From the NCBI RefSeq assembly GCF_008726925.1, contig NZ_VYWO01000001.1, positions 310,001-374,000 of the forward strand: a stretch of 64,000 nucleotides of DNA. Direction: 5' to 3'. Origin of the DNA: Aerococcus sanguinicola. GTDB lineage: Bacteria; Bacillota; Bacilli; Lactobacillales; Aerococcaceae. Below are positions 31,397 to 43,192 of the stretch, piece by piece. The notes below the pieces were generated by a model. It saw only the letters and a program-made list of their open reading frames with translations, ran no database searches and was not told the origin of the DNA. Positions within the stretch are counted from its first letter, which is position 1. Every line of letters begins with the position of its first letter. A program made the translations under genes and the position numbers.

Positions 31397-32254
31397 CTAT
31401 AATCCTAAAACTTCTTCGAGTTCTTCTCCCGATAGCTGAACAGATTGTTTAGTCCCTCCAAATTCTTCATCGATAAAAGCCTTCACATCATCTGAATGAT
31501 AAATCTCTAGGAGTTTCTGCAAGCCAGGATCCTGCTCCCGGCCTTTCTGCGTCACAAACACATTGACCTTATCTACAGTATCTTCATTAACTTCTTCATA
31601 GAAGATCGCATCCTCGAAGACGTTTAAACCGCCTTCCAAGGCATTTGTATTACCCATTAATGCAATATCTACATCACCGAGTACGCGTGGCATGGTGGGA
31701 TCGTCCACTTCAACGAATTGTAGGTTTTTAGGATTTGAAGTAATATCTGCTTGGGTAGAAAAAGAATCAAAATCATCAGCTAATTCAATCAAGCCAGCTG
31801 TCTGTAATAATTCCAAACCCCGGGCTAAACCAGCTGTTTGGTCTGAAATCGCCACAGTCGCTCCATCTGGGACTTCCTCCAAAGTCTCATATTTATCAGA
31901 ATAGATACCCATGGGCTCTAGATAAGTTGTCCCCACAGCCCGAAGCTTATCCCCTGTTTCTTCGTTAACCTGCTTTAGATAAGCAATCATTTGGAAGGCG
32001 TTCGCGTCTACCTCCCCCTCAATCGTCGCTGTATTAGCGGAGACACCATCATCAAAGCGGCGGACCTCAATGCTTAGCCCGGCATCTTTGAGCGCCTGAG
32101 AATCTTTAATGAAGTCCCAGACGTCGGCATCCCCTGACATAGATCCAATAATATAGTGGTCTTGCTCACCAGACGCTGACTCGGTCTGTCCCTGGGAACA
32201 AGCCGTGAGGAAAAGTGTTAGGACGGCAAGTAAGATGATTTTAGTTTTTTTCAT
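31397..32254 (-). CDS. MetQ/NlpA-family substrate-binding lipoprotein (unpartnered)
   Basis: 285 residues: lipobox FLTACS, then the NlpA fold (YIIGSMSGDADVWDFI, NTATIEGEVDANAFQMIAYL, PMGIYSDKYETLEEVPDGA). This family binds D/L-methionine or dipeptides for MetNI transporters. No metN or metI gene is adjacent, so it must serve a transporter encoded elsewhere. It is paralogous to the gene at 44468 (shared PMG(I/L)YS and NPK(N/D)LxF motifs). It has its own promoter and terminator. Confidence 0.8.
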   Translation of the reverse strand: MKKTKIILLAVLTLFLTACSQGQTESASGEQDHYIIGSMSGDADVWDFIKDSQALKDAGLSIEVRRFDDGVSANTATIEGEVDANAFQMIAYLKQVNEETGDKLRAVGTTYLEPMGIYSDKYETLEEVPDGATVAISDQTAGLARGLELLQTAGLIELADDFDSFSTQADITSNPKNLQFVEVDDPTMPRVLGDVDIALMGNTNALEGGLNVFEDAIFYEEVNEDTVDKVNVFVTQKGREQDPGLQKLLEIYHSDDVKAFIDEEFGGTKQSVQLSGEELEEVLGL

Positions 32255-32282
32255 TGTGATTCCTCCAATCTATACTTATCAT

Positions 32283-32312
32283 AGCATAAATCACTTACTA
32301 TTAGTCAGTCAA
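32283..32312 (-). promoter_or_regulatory. Promoter of the MetQ-type gene
   Basis: Minus-strand TTGACT (32312-32307), an 18-base spacer and TATGCT (32288-32283). Confidence 0.45.
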
Positions 32313-32349
32313 TAAGCGGTCACGATTGATCGCTTAGGTCTAGGCAATA

Positions 32350-32382
32350 AAAAAAACCAGCCTGTTTCCAGACTGGCTCATT
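32350..32382 (-). terminator. Intrinsic terminator of phoU
   Basis: GAGCCAGTCTGGAAACAGGCTGGTT folds as a hairpin on the minus strand and is followed by eight T. Confidence 0.85.
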
Positions 32383-32393
32383 CAGGTTGAGGA

Positions 32394-33062
32394 TTAAGCG
32401 TTTAAGTCTACCATATCTCCGTCTTCCATATAAAGAACGCGTTCACAGATATTAGTCGTATAGTCCCCTAAACGTTCATAGTTTGAAGCAATCGAGAGAT
32501 AAGCTGCTGCACTTTCGCTGATTTCAGCATCCCCGCCCGCAGTAATTTCCTCAACGATATCATTATGGACTTGCTTATAGAGCGCATCGATTTCGTGGTC
32601 TCTTTCGGCAATTTCCTTAGCTGCTTTGGCATCTTTTGCGAAGAATGCAGCGATGGCATCTTTAACCATTTTTTCAACTTTGACGGACATGTCGCGAATT
32701 TTTTCCTCAATGTCTGGTAGACGTTGGGAATCGGCAATCACCAAGGAAGATTTGGCGATCGATACGGCGTGGTCACCCATCCGTTCCAAGTCAGAGGTAG
32801 CTTTCAAGATCGAGGCAATCATGCGTAGGTCGTTAGCAACAGGCTGTTGTAAGGCAATTAACCGGTAGCAATCCCGCTCAATCTTGAACTCGTACTCGTT
32901 AATTTCATCATCATTTTCAATCACTTGTTGGGAGATAACGACCTTATGATCGAGTAAAGCATCACTCGAATGTTCAATCGCTTGGAGGGTTAATTCCCCC
33001 ATGCTTTTAAAAAGTTCGCTCAGTTCATGTAGTTGGTTATCAAATGTTTTTCTAATGGACAT
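32394..33062 (-). CDS. phoU: Phosphate signalling protein PhoU
   Basis: A 222-residue all-helical protein made of two PhoU repeats, each with the acidic metal-binding pattern (ENDDEINEYEF near 50, and ERDHEIDALYKQVHND near 153). The conserved LERMGDHAVSIA and YERLGDYTTNICE motifs mark each repeat. PhoU damps phosphate uptake and Pho signalling through PstB and PhoR. Here it stands alone without pst genes on either side. ATG follows CGGAGGG. Confidence 0.9.
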   Translation of the reverse strand: MSIRKTFDNQLHELSELFKSMGELTLQAIEHSSDALLDHKVVISQQVIENDDEINEYEFKIERDCYRLIALQQPVANDLRMIASILKATSDLERMGDHAVSIAKSSLVIADSQRLPDIEEKIRDMSVKVEKMVKDAIAAFFAKDAKAAKEIAERDHEIDALYKQVHNDIVEEITAGGDAEISESAAAYLSIASNYERLGDYTTNICERVLYMEDGDMVDLNA

Positions 33063-33149
33063 CGTGTGATCCCTCCGATTGATTAATTGTAAGCATTGTT
33101 TTCTAATATAATTATAACTTAGTAAAGGCCAAATTGTAAGTAAAATCCC

Positions 33150-33791
33150 TTAATCAGATAGCTTAAAGAAGGGATTATGGGATTTTTCTTCAGCAATCGT
33201 CGTTTCTCCCATATGTCCAGGGAAGACTCGCGTTTCTTCTGGAAGCAAGAAGAGCTTTTGAATGATAGACTTGAGAATAGTCGCTGTATCTCCACCAATC
33301 AAATCGGTCCGCCCAATGGAATGGCGGAAGAGGGTATCCCCAGAAAAAAGCAGGCCTTCGTCTTCAAAATAAAGAGAGACCCCGCCTGGTGTATGGCCTG
33401 GCGTATGGAAGACTTCGAAGCTAAGACCTGCTAAATGATAGAGCTTCCCCTCTTGGAAGGTCTCCTCAGCAGGCTGGCAAGTCACAGCTTGGCTAGCAAA
33501 GCCGAGAGCGGATAAATTCTTCTCCGCAGATAGCAAGTAGTCCTGGTCAGCTGGATGAATATAGACAGCTGCTTGGCTATATTGGCGGATGGCCTCCAAG
33601 GCGCCAATATGATCGCAGTGTCCATGCGTTAGGAGGATAGCTTCAAGTTCTAAACCCTGATCTTCTAGGTAAGCGATGATACGGTCAGCTTCACTCCCTG
33701 GATCCAGCAAGAGGGCCTGACTGGACCCTTCTTGGTTGATAATATAGCAATTGGCCTGGAGTGCGCCAACAGTTAGACATTTGATTTGCAT
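33150..33791 (-). CDS. MBL-fold metallo-hydrolase, YqgX-like (glyoxalase II-like)
   Basis: A 213-residue zinc hydrolase. The metal-binding motif THGHCDHIG is at about 55-63, followed by HTPGHTPGGVS (about 132) and SGDTLFRHSIGRTDL (about 153), as in short glyoxalase II-like proteins without the C-terminal helical domain. The natural substrate is a thioester or similar but is unproven. ATG follows AGAAAAGAGG. It is transcribed alone. Confidence 0.8.
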   Translation of the reverse strand: MQIKCLTVGALQANCYIINQEGSSQALLLDPGSEADRIIAYLEDQGLELEAILLTHGHCDHIGALEAIRQYSQAAVYIHPADQDYLLSAEKNLSALGFASQAVTCQPAEETFQEGKLYHLAGLSFEVFHTPGHTPGGVSLYFEDEGLLFSGDTLFRHSIGRTDLIGGDTATILKSIIQKLFLLPEETRVFPGHMGETTIAEEKSHNPFFKLSD

Positions 33792-33856
33792 CAGACAACC
33801 TCTTTTCTAAGCTTTACCCCTATTCTAACACAGGACCAGCCTGCTATAAAAATAAG

Positions 33857-33886
33857 AAAAAAGCTGGGACAAAAGTCCCGGCCTCT
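33857..33886 (-). terminator. Intrinsic terminator downstream of lepA
   Basis: CCGGGACTTTTGTCCCAG on the minus strand followed by CTTTTTT. It forms one end of the 213-bp repeat-like element. Confidence 0.75.
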
Positions 33887-34077
33887 TTATAAAATACGAA
33901 CTATTCTTTAAAAACGTGCTCCAAAAGTCAGTCCTGACATCCACTTCACGAACTATGGAAGATCCTTTGACAAGGTTCTTCCATAATTCGCGGACAGTTG
34001 CTATAGCTGTTCGAAGCGAAGGGAGTTACAGATATAGTATGCGTTAGCAGATTCAGGGCTAACCGACTTTTGTCACA
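33865..34077. repeat. 213-bp intergenic element with inverted ends
   Basis: The outer 13 bases (TGGGACAAAAGTC at 33865-33877, GACTTTTGTCACA at 34065-34077) are near-perfect inverted repeats. Inside, CGAACTATGGAAGA and TCTTCCATAATTCG form a long hairpin (33949-33990). There is no ORF. It looks like a non-coding, MITE-like intergenic repeat, though no second copy is in the window. Confidence 0.45.
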
Positions 34078-34095
34078 CTCTCTTTGACAAGAAAC

Positions 34096-35934
34096 TTAGG
34101 ACTCGTCATCCATATTGAGGATGGCGAGGAAGGCTTCTTGAGGGACTTCGACTGAACCAATGGCCTTCATCCGCTTCTTACCTTCTTTTTGTTTTTCGAG
34201 CAGTTTGCGCTTCCGCGACACGTCCCCACCGTAGCACTTGGAAAGAACATTCTTGCGTAGGGCTTTGATATTCGTCCGCGAAATAATCTTATTGCCGATA
34301 GCGGCCTGGATAGGAATTTCGAATTGTTGGCGAGGAATGACTTCCTTCAACTTGCTGACTAATTGACGGCCACGCTCATAGGCGAAATCCTTGTGAACGA
34401 TAATCGACAAGGCATCGACAACCTCACCATTTAGGAGGACGTCTAGCTTCACTAACTGACTCGGACGGTAGCCCGTGATTTCATAATCGAGGGAAGCATA
34501 GCCCTTGGTATTGGACTTTAATTTGTCGAAGAAGTCATAAATCACTTCGGCTAGGGGCATGTCATAGATAACGGTCACACGGATATCATCCAAGTAGTTC
34601 ATGGTTACAAATTCACCACGCTTGCGCTGGCAAAGTTCCATGACCGCCCCAACAAAAGATTGGGGAACCATGATCTCAGCCCGCACATAGGGTTCCTCCA
34701 CATGGTCGACTTCCGTATTGTCCGGCATTTCGGAAGGATTGGATACTAAAACCATATCGCCATCCGTCTTGTAGGCCTGGTAAATAACAGACGGTGCTGT
34801 CATGATCAAGTCCAGGCCGAAGTCACGCTCTAATCGTTCCTGGGTCACGTCCATGTGTAAGAGACCGAGGAAGCCACAGCGGTAACCAAATCCGAGTGCT
34901 GTCGAACTCTCTGCTTCAAACTCTAAGGAGGCATCATTTAAGTGCAATTTCTCTAGAGCTTCGCGCAGGTCGACATATTCTGAAGAGTCGACAGGATAAA
35001 GGCCACAGTATACCATCGGCTGCATCTCCCGGTAGCCTGGTAGAGGATCGGCAGCCGGATTAGAAGCTAAGGTCACGGTATCCCCCACCTGGGTATCTTG
35101 GATCGTCTTGATGCTAGCTGCAAGATAGCCCACATCGCCAGCCATCAAATAATCTCTTGGGATCGGTTGGGGAGACATAATCCCCAACTCCGTCACATCG
35201 AAGGTCTTGCCATTACTCATCAGCTGAATGGTATCCCCTTTTTGGATAATACCATTTTGGACACGGATGCTCAGAATAACGCCCTTGTAAGCATCATAAA
35301 CCGAGTCAAAAATCAAGGCCTGAACGGGGCCCTCCAAGTCACCTTGAGGCGCAGGAATATTATGGACAATCTGTTCGAGAATTTCAGGAATCCCGATGCC
35401 TGCCTTAGCAGAGCACAAGACCGCTTCGCTGGCATCTAAGCCGATAACGTCTTCGATTTCGCTACGAACGCGCTCCGGATCTGCTGCGGGCAGGTCAATT
35501 TTATTAATAACAGGCAATAGTTCCAGGTCGTTCTCTAGGGCCAGGTAGACATTGGCCAGGGTCTGAGCTTCAATTCCTTGGGCAGCGTCCACCACCAGGA
35601 TGGCCCCTTCACAGGCGGCTAGACTCCGGGATACCTCATATGAGAAGTCGACGTGACCAGGCGTATCGATCAAATGGAAGATATAAGTCTCCCCATTCTC
35701 TGCCTGGTATTCTAATTCAACAGCATTTAATTTAATGGTAATTCCCCGCTCTTGTTCGAGATCCATCGAATCAAGCAGCTGGTCGTGCATTTCACGATCG
35801 GAAACTGTCCCTGTCTGTTGGAGAATACGGTCAGCCAAGGTAGACTTGCCGTGGTCGATATGGGCCACAATCGAGAAGTTTCGAATCCGCTCTTGCCTTT
35901 CTTTTAACTTTTGGATATCTAATTGATTTGACAC
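34096..35934 (-). CDS. lepA: Elongation factor 4 (LepA)
   Basis: A 612-residue translational GTPase that back-translocates stalled ribosomes. The G domain shows AHIDHGKST, the switch [18 protein letters not shown], and the SAKAG motif. LepA-specific features follow: no EF-G domain IV and a unique C-terminal domain ending [17 protein letters not shown]. The start is GTG, with AAGGATG upstream. Highly conserved and full length. Confidence 0.95.
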   Translation of the reverse strand: MSNQLDIQKLKERQERIRNFSIVAHIDHGKSTLADRILQQTGTVSDREMHDQLLDSMDLEQERGITIKLNAVELEYQAENGETYIFHLIDTPGHVDFSYEVSRSLAACEGAILVVDAAQGIEAQTLANVYLALENDLELLPVINKIDLPAADPERVRSEIEDVIGLDASEAVLCSAKAGIGIPEILEQIVHNIPAPQGDLEGPVQALIFDSVYDAYKGVILSIRVQNGIIQKGDTIQLMSNGKTFDVTELGIMSPQPIPRDYLMAGDVGYLAASIKTIQDTQVGDTVTLASNPAADPLPGYREMQPMVYCGLYPVDSSEYVDLREALEKLHLNDASLEFEAESSTALGFGYRCGFLGLLHMDVTQERLERDFGLDLIMTAPSVIYQAYKTDGDMVLVSNPSEMPDNTEVDHVEEPYVRAEIMVPQSFVGAVMELCQRKRGEFVTMNYLDDIRVTVIYDMPLAEVIYDFFDKLKSNTKGYASLDYEITGYRPSQLVKLDVLLNGEVVDALSIIVHKDFAYERGRQLVSKLKEVIPRQQFEIPIQAAIGNKIISRTNIKALRKNVLSKCYGGDVSRKRKLLEKQKEGKKRMKAIGSVEVPQEAFLAILNMDDES

Positions 35935-36043
35935 CTAAATATTCACATCCTTATAAGCATTGTTCGTTAATAACTAAACTCTATTTTAATGTAAACAGGC
36001 AGCATTAGGCAAGTATTGCCTTAACATCTTCTGACTTTTATGG

Positions 36044-36080
36044 AAAAAAGGAGGCTGAAAAATTTCAGTCTCCTTTTAAA
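36044..36080. terminator. Intrinsic terminator
   Basis: GGAGGCTGAAA and TTTCAGTCTCC pair with flanking A6 and T4 tracts. It ends the minus-strand ABC transporter operon. Confidence 0.8.
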
Positions 36081-36174
36081 TCAGGACTTTTTATTGTCTG
36101 CTCAGTTTTCTTAGGCTAGTCTTTAGCCTGGTGGCAGAGCTTTTGCCAAAATGAGAAGCCGCCTTTAAAGCTGC

Positions 36175-37323
36175 TTAGTCTTGACCAACAAAGTCTTCAA
36201 TATTGAAGCCTACCGGGGCATAGAGTTGACGGTATAAGTCATCAGGATTTAGCGACTGATCAACGATACCTAGCTCTTGGTAGTCAGCAACAATTTCCTT
36301 AACGGTCTCAGACATTTGATCTTGGCTTGGATGGTAGTCTAAGGAATCGATAAAGTCGTAGGAAATGTCTTTATCACCCGTTAGGAGGTTCTCTTCAAAG
36401 AGATAGTTAATATAGGCATCGGAATCTTCTTCCGCCCAAGCATTGGCCTTGTAGAGCGCACGGGCTAGGCGCTTAGCGGTAATGGGATTTTCTCGCGCAA
36501 AATCTTTATTAATATAATAAGCACAGCATACTTCATCTTTAAATTCTGGCGTCTCAGTCGTCGAATCTAATTCTTTAAGTGTCCCATTCTTAACGAAAGG
36601 ATCAGCTACGTTCTCATCGTAGATGGCCCCGTCTAATTCCCCATTGGCTATGGCTTGTGGGGATGCACTTGAATCTGTGCTCACCCAATCGATTGAGTCA
36701 GTATCGACGCCTGATTTTAAGAAGAAACGTAAACCAACGTTATGGTCGGATTCACCGAGGCCACCGTGGATCCCAATCTTAGAATCAGCGAGGTCAGCAG
36801 AAGACTCAGCCTCCGAATCAGCTGCAACATAGAGTCCCTTACAGCCTGTATGCATAGGCCCCAAATATTGGGCATTAACCCCATTGATAATAGGGATTAA
36901 AGTTGGTGTAATTAAACCTGCTCCCAGTGCTACTTGGCCTGTTCCCACAGCATCAATTGTTGTTTGCTGGCTTTTAACAACTTCAACATCTAAGCCTTCG
37001 TCATCGAAGTAGCCCTTCAATTCCGCCACATTAACTGGAGCCGTACACCCCGTTGAGTTAATCACTTTGATGGTTTGCCCGTAAGCCGGCTCCTTCTTCC
37101 AGGCGTCGTCATCATCAACATTAACTTGCTCTAAGGCAACAGCTTCCGTGCCGCCACCTGCTTCTGCACTTCCTGCTTGTCCCTCTTGCTTAGACGCAGT
37201 GGTTTGGCTGGTCTCATTTGTTTCTTGGCCTGCTGATTGACTCTCATTAACGGAAGTCTGGCAGCCCACCAAGGCGAGCCCACAAAGGCCAAGTGTTAAC
37301 CATTGCTTGATTGAACGTTTCAT
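36175..37323 (-). CDS. ABC transporter substrate-binding lipoprotein, NMT1/SsuA-like
   Basis: 382 residues. Signal peptide with lipobox ALVGCQ, a Ser/Gln/Glu linker, then an NMT1/THI5-like domain: TINSTGCTAPVNVAELKGYF, KSQQTTIDAVGTGQVALG, and NGELDGAIYDENVADPF. The HTGCKG and EVCCAYYIN Cys-containing stretches are unusual for the family. Members bind nitrate, sulfonates, taurine or thiamine precursors; the ligand is not obvious here. It is the last gene of the permease - ATPase - binding protein operon. Confidence 0.75.
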   Translation of the reverse strand: MKRSIKQWLTLGLCGLALVGCQTSVNESQSAGQETNETSQTTASKQEGQAGSAEAGGGTEAVALEQVNVDDDDAWKKEPAYGQTIKVINSTGCTAPVNVAELKGYFDDEGLDVEVVKSQQTTIDAVGTGQVALGAGLITPTLIPIINGVNAQYLGPMHTGCKGLYVAADSEAESSADLADSKIGIHGGLGESDHNVGLRFFLKSGVDTDSIDWVSTDSSASPQAIANGELDGAIYDENVADPFVKNGTLKELDSTTETPEFKDEVCCAYYINKDFARENPITAKRLARALYKANAWAEEDSDAYINYLFEENLLTGDKDISYDFIDSLDYHPSQDQMSETVKEIVADYQELGIVDQSLNPDDLYRQLYAPVGFNIEDFVGQD

Positions 37324-37347
37324 TACGATCTCTTCCTTTCCTACTAC

Positions 37348-38085
37348 TTAAAAATCGAGTGCTTGTAAAATTTCATTACGGTAATTGATAAAGGCTTGGC
37401 TGGTCCGTCGGCGCGGGTAGTCCAGGTCAATGTTAACGATCTGACTAAAACGCCCAGGATGGGGCTGCATGATCACCACGCGCGTCGCCATATAAACCGC
37501 TTCTTCAACATCGTGGGTCACCATAATCATTAAATTCTGGCTGGATTGCCACAAACTAATCAATTCATCTTGAAGGCTTGCCCGAGTAAAAGCATCTAGA
37601 GCGCCCAAGGGTTCATCTAGGAGAAATACTTCCGGTTGGTTGATCATGGTGCGCGCTAGACTGACTCTCTGGGCCATACCACCCGACAATTGATGCGGGT
37701 AATAGTTCTTATAATCTTCTAAGCCAATCAGTTGAATGATGCGGTCGACTTCAGCCTGGTCCACTTCTTTTTTCATATCTTGTGAAAACTTGATATTCTC
37801 TTCCACCGTCCGCCAGGGAAATAAAGTGGGATTTTGAAAGACCATGCCCCGGTTAGGATCCGTATCCTCAACCAGTCGATCATTCAGGCGGATTTCCCCC
37901 TTAGTCGAGGGGGTTAAGCCTGCAATCATATTCAGGAGGGTCGACTTACCGCATCCAGAGGGACCCACAATGCAGATAAACTCTTGGTCACTTGCTTTAA
38001 GATTAATATCTGCTAAGACTAATTGGATGCCCCCCTCCGTTTTGGGAAAGGCCTTGTAAATATTTTCTAAACTTAATTGTGTCAT
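37348..38085 (-). CDS. ABC transporter ATPase, SsuB/TauB-like
   Basis: A 245-residue ATPase with Walker A GPSGCGKST (about 40-48), signature LSGGMAQRVSLAR (about 133-145), Walker B VFLLDEPLGALD (about 153-164) and an H-loop His in MVTHDVEEAV. The LSGGMAQR form is typical of the nitrate/sulfonate/taurine group. ATG lies directly after the permease gene (stop codon at 38086), so translation is probably coupled. Confidence 0.85.
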   Translation of the reverse strand: MTQLSLENIYKAFPKTEGGIQLVLADINLKASDQEFICIVGPSGCGKSTLLNMIAGLTPSTKGEIRLNDRLVEDTDPNRGMVFQNPTLFPWRTVEENIKFSQDMKKEVDQAEVDRIIQLIGLEDYKNYYPHQLSGGMAQRVSLARTMINQPEVFLLDEPLGALDAFTRASLQDELISLWQSSQNLMIMVTHDVEEAVYMATRVVIMQPHPGRFSQIVNIDLDYPRRRTSQAFINYRNEILQALDF

Positions 38086-39111
38086 CTAATCCTCCTTCCA
38101 TTTCAAGGTGCGGTCAGACAGCCAATTGAGGATGAAATGCACAGCGAGGAACAAGACACAGATGACAATAATACCAGCGTACATTTTATCGTATTCGGCC
38201 CAATTTTTTTGCCAGGTGATATAGAAACCTAGGCCCGACTCAACCCCCATCATTTCTGCAACAATTAAAGAAGTACAAGCTGTTGACATCCCTTGAATCA
38301 AGCCTGAAAAAACAGTCGGCAACATAGCGGGGACTGTGACTGAGCTAATCAGTTGCCTTTGACTCGCTCCTAGGGTTTTGGCGACAGAATAGTAGGCCTT
38401 ATCAATCTGGTTAACCCCTGAGAAGGTGGCATTATGTAAGGAAAAGAAAACGCCCAAAGCAATAATAAACATGGCCCCTTTCTGAAGTGAGGCGGCTAAG
38501 ACCATAACGATAGGGATCCAGGTGGTCGTCGGAATCGACCCAATTACTGTCACGAAAGGTGAGATCCAATAATTAATCTTCTTATTATAACCAGAGAAAA
38601 CGCCCGTCACAATCCCTAAGACTGCACCAATAATGAAGCCTTGAAAGAGCAGGCTAATCGAAGCGCTGGCCGATTCAGCTAAAAACGCCGCATCTGCAAT
38701 CATGGCGTTCAGAATCTTATCCGCCCAAGGGAAATAGGGTAAGAGTAAAGTAGCTGTCTTCAAAGTTAACAAGTCGTAAATCATTAAGAGGATAAAGATC
38801 AAACTTTGAAAGGGTGCAGCTCTCCGCCAGCGTCTAAATTGGTCGTCACTGACCTGTGCCCAAATGCCTCGGACTAAAAAGTAAGCCAGAAAAATACCAA
38901 TAAAGCCTGCATACAAATAAGTATTGGCATTCCCCGGATGGTTGGGGACATAGAGGTATTCCAATAGATGCAATAAACTGGCTAGGACGGGAAAGAAACA
39001 GACTAGCCGGTTCCAAGCTTTCTCTGCTTGACTCTTGGGCTTAGCTTCTAGATCTTTAAGGTCCGCTTCACTCAACTGACTGAGCCATTCCTCGTTAATT
39101 TCTTCTGCCAT
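38086..39111 (-). CDS. ABC transporter permease, SsuC/TauC-like
   Basis: 341 residues. A hydrophilic N-terminal extension of about 40 residues (EEINEEWLSQLSEADLKDLE) precedes a first set of hydrophobic segments. The BPD-transp-1 domain follows (about 130-330) with the EAA-like loop (DKAYYSVAKTLGASQRQLI) that docks on the ATPase. The N-terminal part is longer than in typical SsuC proteins, with extra membrane spans. AGGAGG is 7 bases before ATG at 39111; a GTG precedes it. First gene of the operon. Confidence 0.8.
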   Translation of the reverse strand: MAEEINEEWLSQLSEADLKDLEAKPKSQAEKAWNRLVCFFPVLASLLHLLEYLYVPNHPGNANTYLYAGFIGIFLAYFLVRGIWAQVSDDQFRRWRRAAPFQSLIFILLMIYDLLTLKTATLLLPYFPWADKILNAMIADAAFLAESASASISLLFQGFIIGAVLGIVTGVFSGYNKKINYWISPFVTVIGSIPTTTWIPIVMVLAASLQKGAMFIIALGVFFSLHNATFSGVNQIDKAYYSVAKTLGASQRQLISSVTVPAMLPTVFSGLIQGMSTACTSLIVAEMMGVESGLGFYITWQKNWAEYDKMYAGIIVICVLFLAVHFILNWLSDRTLKWKED

Positions 39112-39388
39112 CACTCAGCCTCCTTTAAAATTTAATTCAAACTGTTTAATTAAATCATAGTACAAACTTATCAGCATTTAAACTATCAATTTTCGTTAAG
39201 CCTTGATCGAAAAAAATGAAAGTTAAGATGCTCTGTCACTTTCTTAGTGAATCCTCATACAGACTATCTGACTGAAGTTGGAATCTCCGGAGAATTGGGG
39301 GACAAGCTAGCTGTCCAGCTGGTCATATCTAGCTTAGATGAGAAGCTTAGTCATAAAATCCAGCGCTAAACTAAGGAAAAATTTAACA
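39112..39388. other. Intergenic region with a possible gene remnant
   Basis: The only structure seen is a plus-strand reading frame ending with TAA near 39369, of about 43 codons (NPHTDYLTEVGISGEL, then VQLVISSLDEKL). It has no start codon or ribosome binding site and may be the tail of a decayed gene. The promoter of the minus-strand ABC operon must lie at the left side. Confidence 0.3.
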
Positions 39389-39443
39389 AGAAAAACAGCC
39401 CCCACCACTGTGCCATATCGACACAATGTTGGCGGCTGTCTTG
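39389..39443 (-). terminator. Intrinsic terminator of the dnaK operon
   Basis: On the minus strand a long imperfect hairpin (GACAGCCGCCAAC with GTGGTGGGGGCTGTT) ends in a T5 tract, 17 bases after the dnaJ stop. Confidence 0.75.
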
Positions 39444-39459
39444 CCTTAACTTTAAAGCC

Positions 39460-40632
39460 TTAATCTTTAAAGCGATTTTTTAATTTCTCAAAGAAATTCT
39501 CTTCTTCTTCAGTGATATTGTCACCTGAAGCTTGAGCAAACTGGCGGAGGGCTTCTTTTTGCTTATCATTAAGGTTTTTCGGTGTGACGACTTTGACAGT
39601 AACGTGTTGGTCGCCCGTAGAATTGGAGTTAATTTTCGCCACTCCCTTCCCCCGCAAGCGGAAGTTATCTCCGGACTGGGTACCAGCTGGGATCTTCATC
39701 TTGACCTTGCCGTGAACCGTTGGAATTTCGACCTCATCACCGAGAGCTGCTTGGGCGAAATTGATAGGATACTCAAAGTAGATATCCGCCCCTCGACGGT
39801 CGAAAATATCACTTTCTTGGACCCTGAAGACCACATAGAGGTCTCCTTTTGGCCCTCGGTTATAGCCAGCATTCCCTTGGTCAGCTAGGCGCATACTTTG
39901 TCCGTCATCTACCCCGGCAGGAATATTGACCTTCACCGTATGTGTAACCGTTTCACGGCCAGAACCATGACAGTTGTCACACTTGTGTTCGATAATTTCC
40001 CCTTCTCCGTCACAGTTGGGGCAGGTCGTTTGCGTTTGCATGCGACCGAATGGTGTATCGCGGGTTTGGTTGACAACGCCAGAGCCATTACATTGTTGGC
40101 AGCGTTTGGCAGCTGTCCCTGGCTTAGCTCCCTTACCATTACATACGTGACATTCTTCTTCACGCTTGTACTTGATGGTCTTCTCTACCCCAAAGACAGC
40201 TTCCTTAAAGCTTAAGTCAATTGTGTATTGAAGGTCGTCACCTTGGCGTGGAGCATTCGGATTCCGGCGCTGACCAGATGAGAAGCCACCGAAACCACCA
40301 AAGCTGGAGCCGCCACCAAAGAATTGGGAGAAGATATCATCGAAGTCTGCTCCGCCATATGATTGGTAGCTGCCCTGGCCACCACCACCGAAACCACCAA
40401 AGCCGCCCTGGGCTCCTGCATGGCCAAATTGGTCGTATTGGGCACGTTTTTGTTCGTCACTTAACACTTCATAAGCTTCGGTTGCTTCTTTAAATTTTTC
40501 CTCAGCATCGGGGGCATCACTGATATCAGGATGGTATTTTTTAGATAGCTTCCGGTAAGCTTTTTTAATTTCTGCTTGGCTGGCGTCTTTAGAAACGCCT
40601 AGGATATCATAATAATCACGTTGTGTTGCCAC
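39460..40632 (-). CDS. dnaJ: Chaperone protein DnaJ
   Basis: A 390-residue type I Hsp40 that delivers substrates to DnaK and stimulates its ATPase. J domain 1-70 with HPD (KKYHPDIS), Gly/Phe-rich linker (about 75-130), four CxxCxGxG zinc motifs ([32 protein letters not shown]), then the substrate-binding C-terminal domains. The start is GTG after AGGAGG. Last gene of hrcA-grpE-dnaK-dnaJ, with a hairpin between it and dnaK. Confidence 0.95.
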   Translation of the reverse strand: MATQRDYYDILGVSKDASQAEIKKAYRKLSKKYHPDISDAPDAEEKFKEATEAYEVLSDEQKRAQYDQFGHAGAQGGFGGFGGGGQGSYQSYGGADFDDIFSQFFGGGSSFGGFGGFSSGQRRNPNAPRQGDDLQYTIDLSFKEAVFGVEKTIKYKREEECHVCNGKGAKPGTAAKRCQQCNGSGVVNQTRDTPFGRMQTQTTCPNCDGEGEIIEHKCDNCHGSGRETVTHTVKVNIPAGVDDGQSMRLADQGNAGYNRGPKGDLYVVFRVQESDIFDRRGADIYFEYPINFAQAALGDEVEIPTVHGKVKMKIPAGTQSGDNFRLRGKGVAKINSNSTGDQHVTVKVVTPKNLNDKQKEALRQFAQASGDNITEEEENFFEKLKNRFKD

Positions 40633-40680
40633 AAGCTTCCCTCCTATCTCACTGTATTATCCCTTAACTTTCAAAAGAAA

Positions 40681-40712
40681 AGCCCCTGCCCTTAGCGCAG
40701 AACAGGGGATAA
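40681..40712 (-). terminator. Hairpin between dnaK and dnaJ (partial terminator)
   Basis: CCCCTG and CAGGGG pair around a partly paired loop, followed by CTTTTCTTTT on the minus strand. It probably lowers dnaJ expression relative to dnaK, or acts as an mRNA 3' end. Confidence 0.6.
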
Positions 40713-40724
40713 TCTTCGAATGAA

Positions 40725-42551
<1,827 letters not shown>

Positions 42552-42604
42552 TTAAATTCTCCTTTTCTTCGATTATTTTACTTGACCGCTTAAGAATAAG
42601 CTCT

Positions 42605-43174
42605 TTATTGTGCAATGATAACCATTGCAGGTCTTAAGACGCGGTCCTTCAAGACATAGCCTTTTTGATAAACTTCAACGATTTCTTCAGCCTCCTGGCC
42701 TTCTTGAGCTGGGACTGAAGAAACGGATTGGTGGAAGTTCGGGTCAAAGGGCTCACCAACTGGGTCGATCACCTCAACCCCTTCTGCCTTCAAGGCTTCC
42801 AACAGGTTTTGGTGGACCATTTCAACCCCCTTCTTCAAGTTATTGGACGCTTCATCATCCGCTTCAATAGCTAATGCGCGTTCCAAATTATCTAAAGAAG
42901 GTAGGATAGCTTGAGCTAAGCTCTGTGACCGGTACTTGGCGGCATCTTGCCTCTCATTTGCATTCCGGCGCTGGATATTTTTAATCTCAGCGGATAGGCG
43001 CAAGATTTGCTCGTCTTTTTGAGCGACTTTATCTTCTAATTCCGCCAGCGGATCTGTTTGCTTGTCTTCTTGATCTTCTGTTTCTAGCTTTTCTTCTCTT
43101 TGTTCATCGACTTCTTCATTAGAAACTTTCTCTTTTTCTTCTTCTGTTTCGAAATCTTTTTCCTGATCTGACAC
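42605..43174 (-). CDS. grpE: Nucleotide exchange factor GrpE
   Basis: 189 residues. A highly acidic Glu/Lys-rich tail (1-50), a long dimer-forming helix (about 50-110, RNANERQDAAKYRSQSLAQA), and the beta domain with the conserved FDPNFHQSVS and VYQKGYVLKDRVLRPAMV. It releases ADP from DnaK. The start is GTG, after AAAGGAGG, 18 bases after hrcA. Confidence 0.95.
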   Translation of the reverse strand: MSDQEKDFETEEEKEKVSNEEVDEQREEKLETEDQEDKQTDPLAELEDKVAQKDEQILRLSAEIKNIQRRNANERQDAAKYRSQSLAQAILPSLDNLERALAIEADDEASNNLKKGVEMVHQNLLEALKAEGVEVIDPVGEPFDPNFHQSVSSVPAQEGQEAEEIVEVYQKGYVLKDRVLRPAMVIIAQ

Positions 43175-43192
43175 TTGAGTAAAGCCTCCTTT

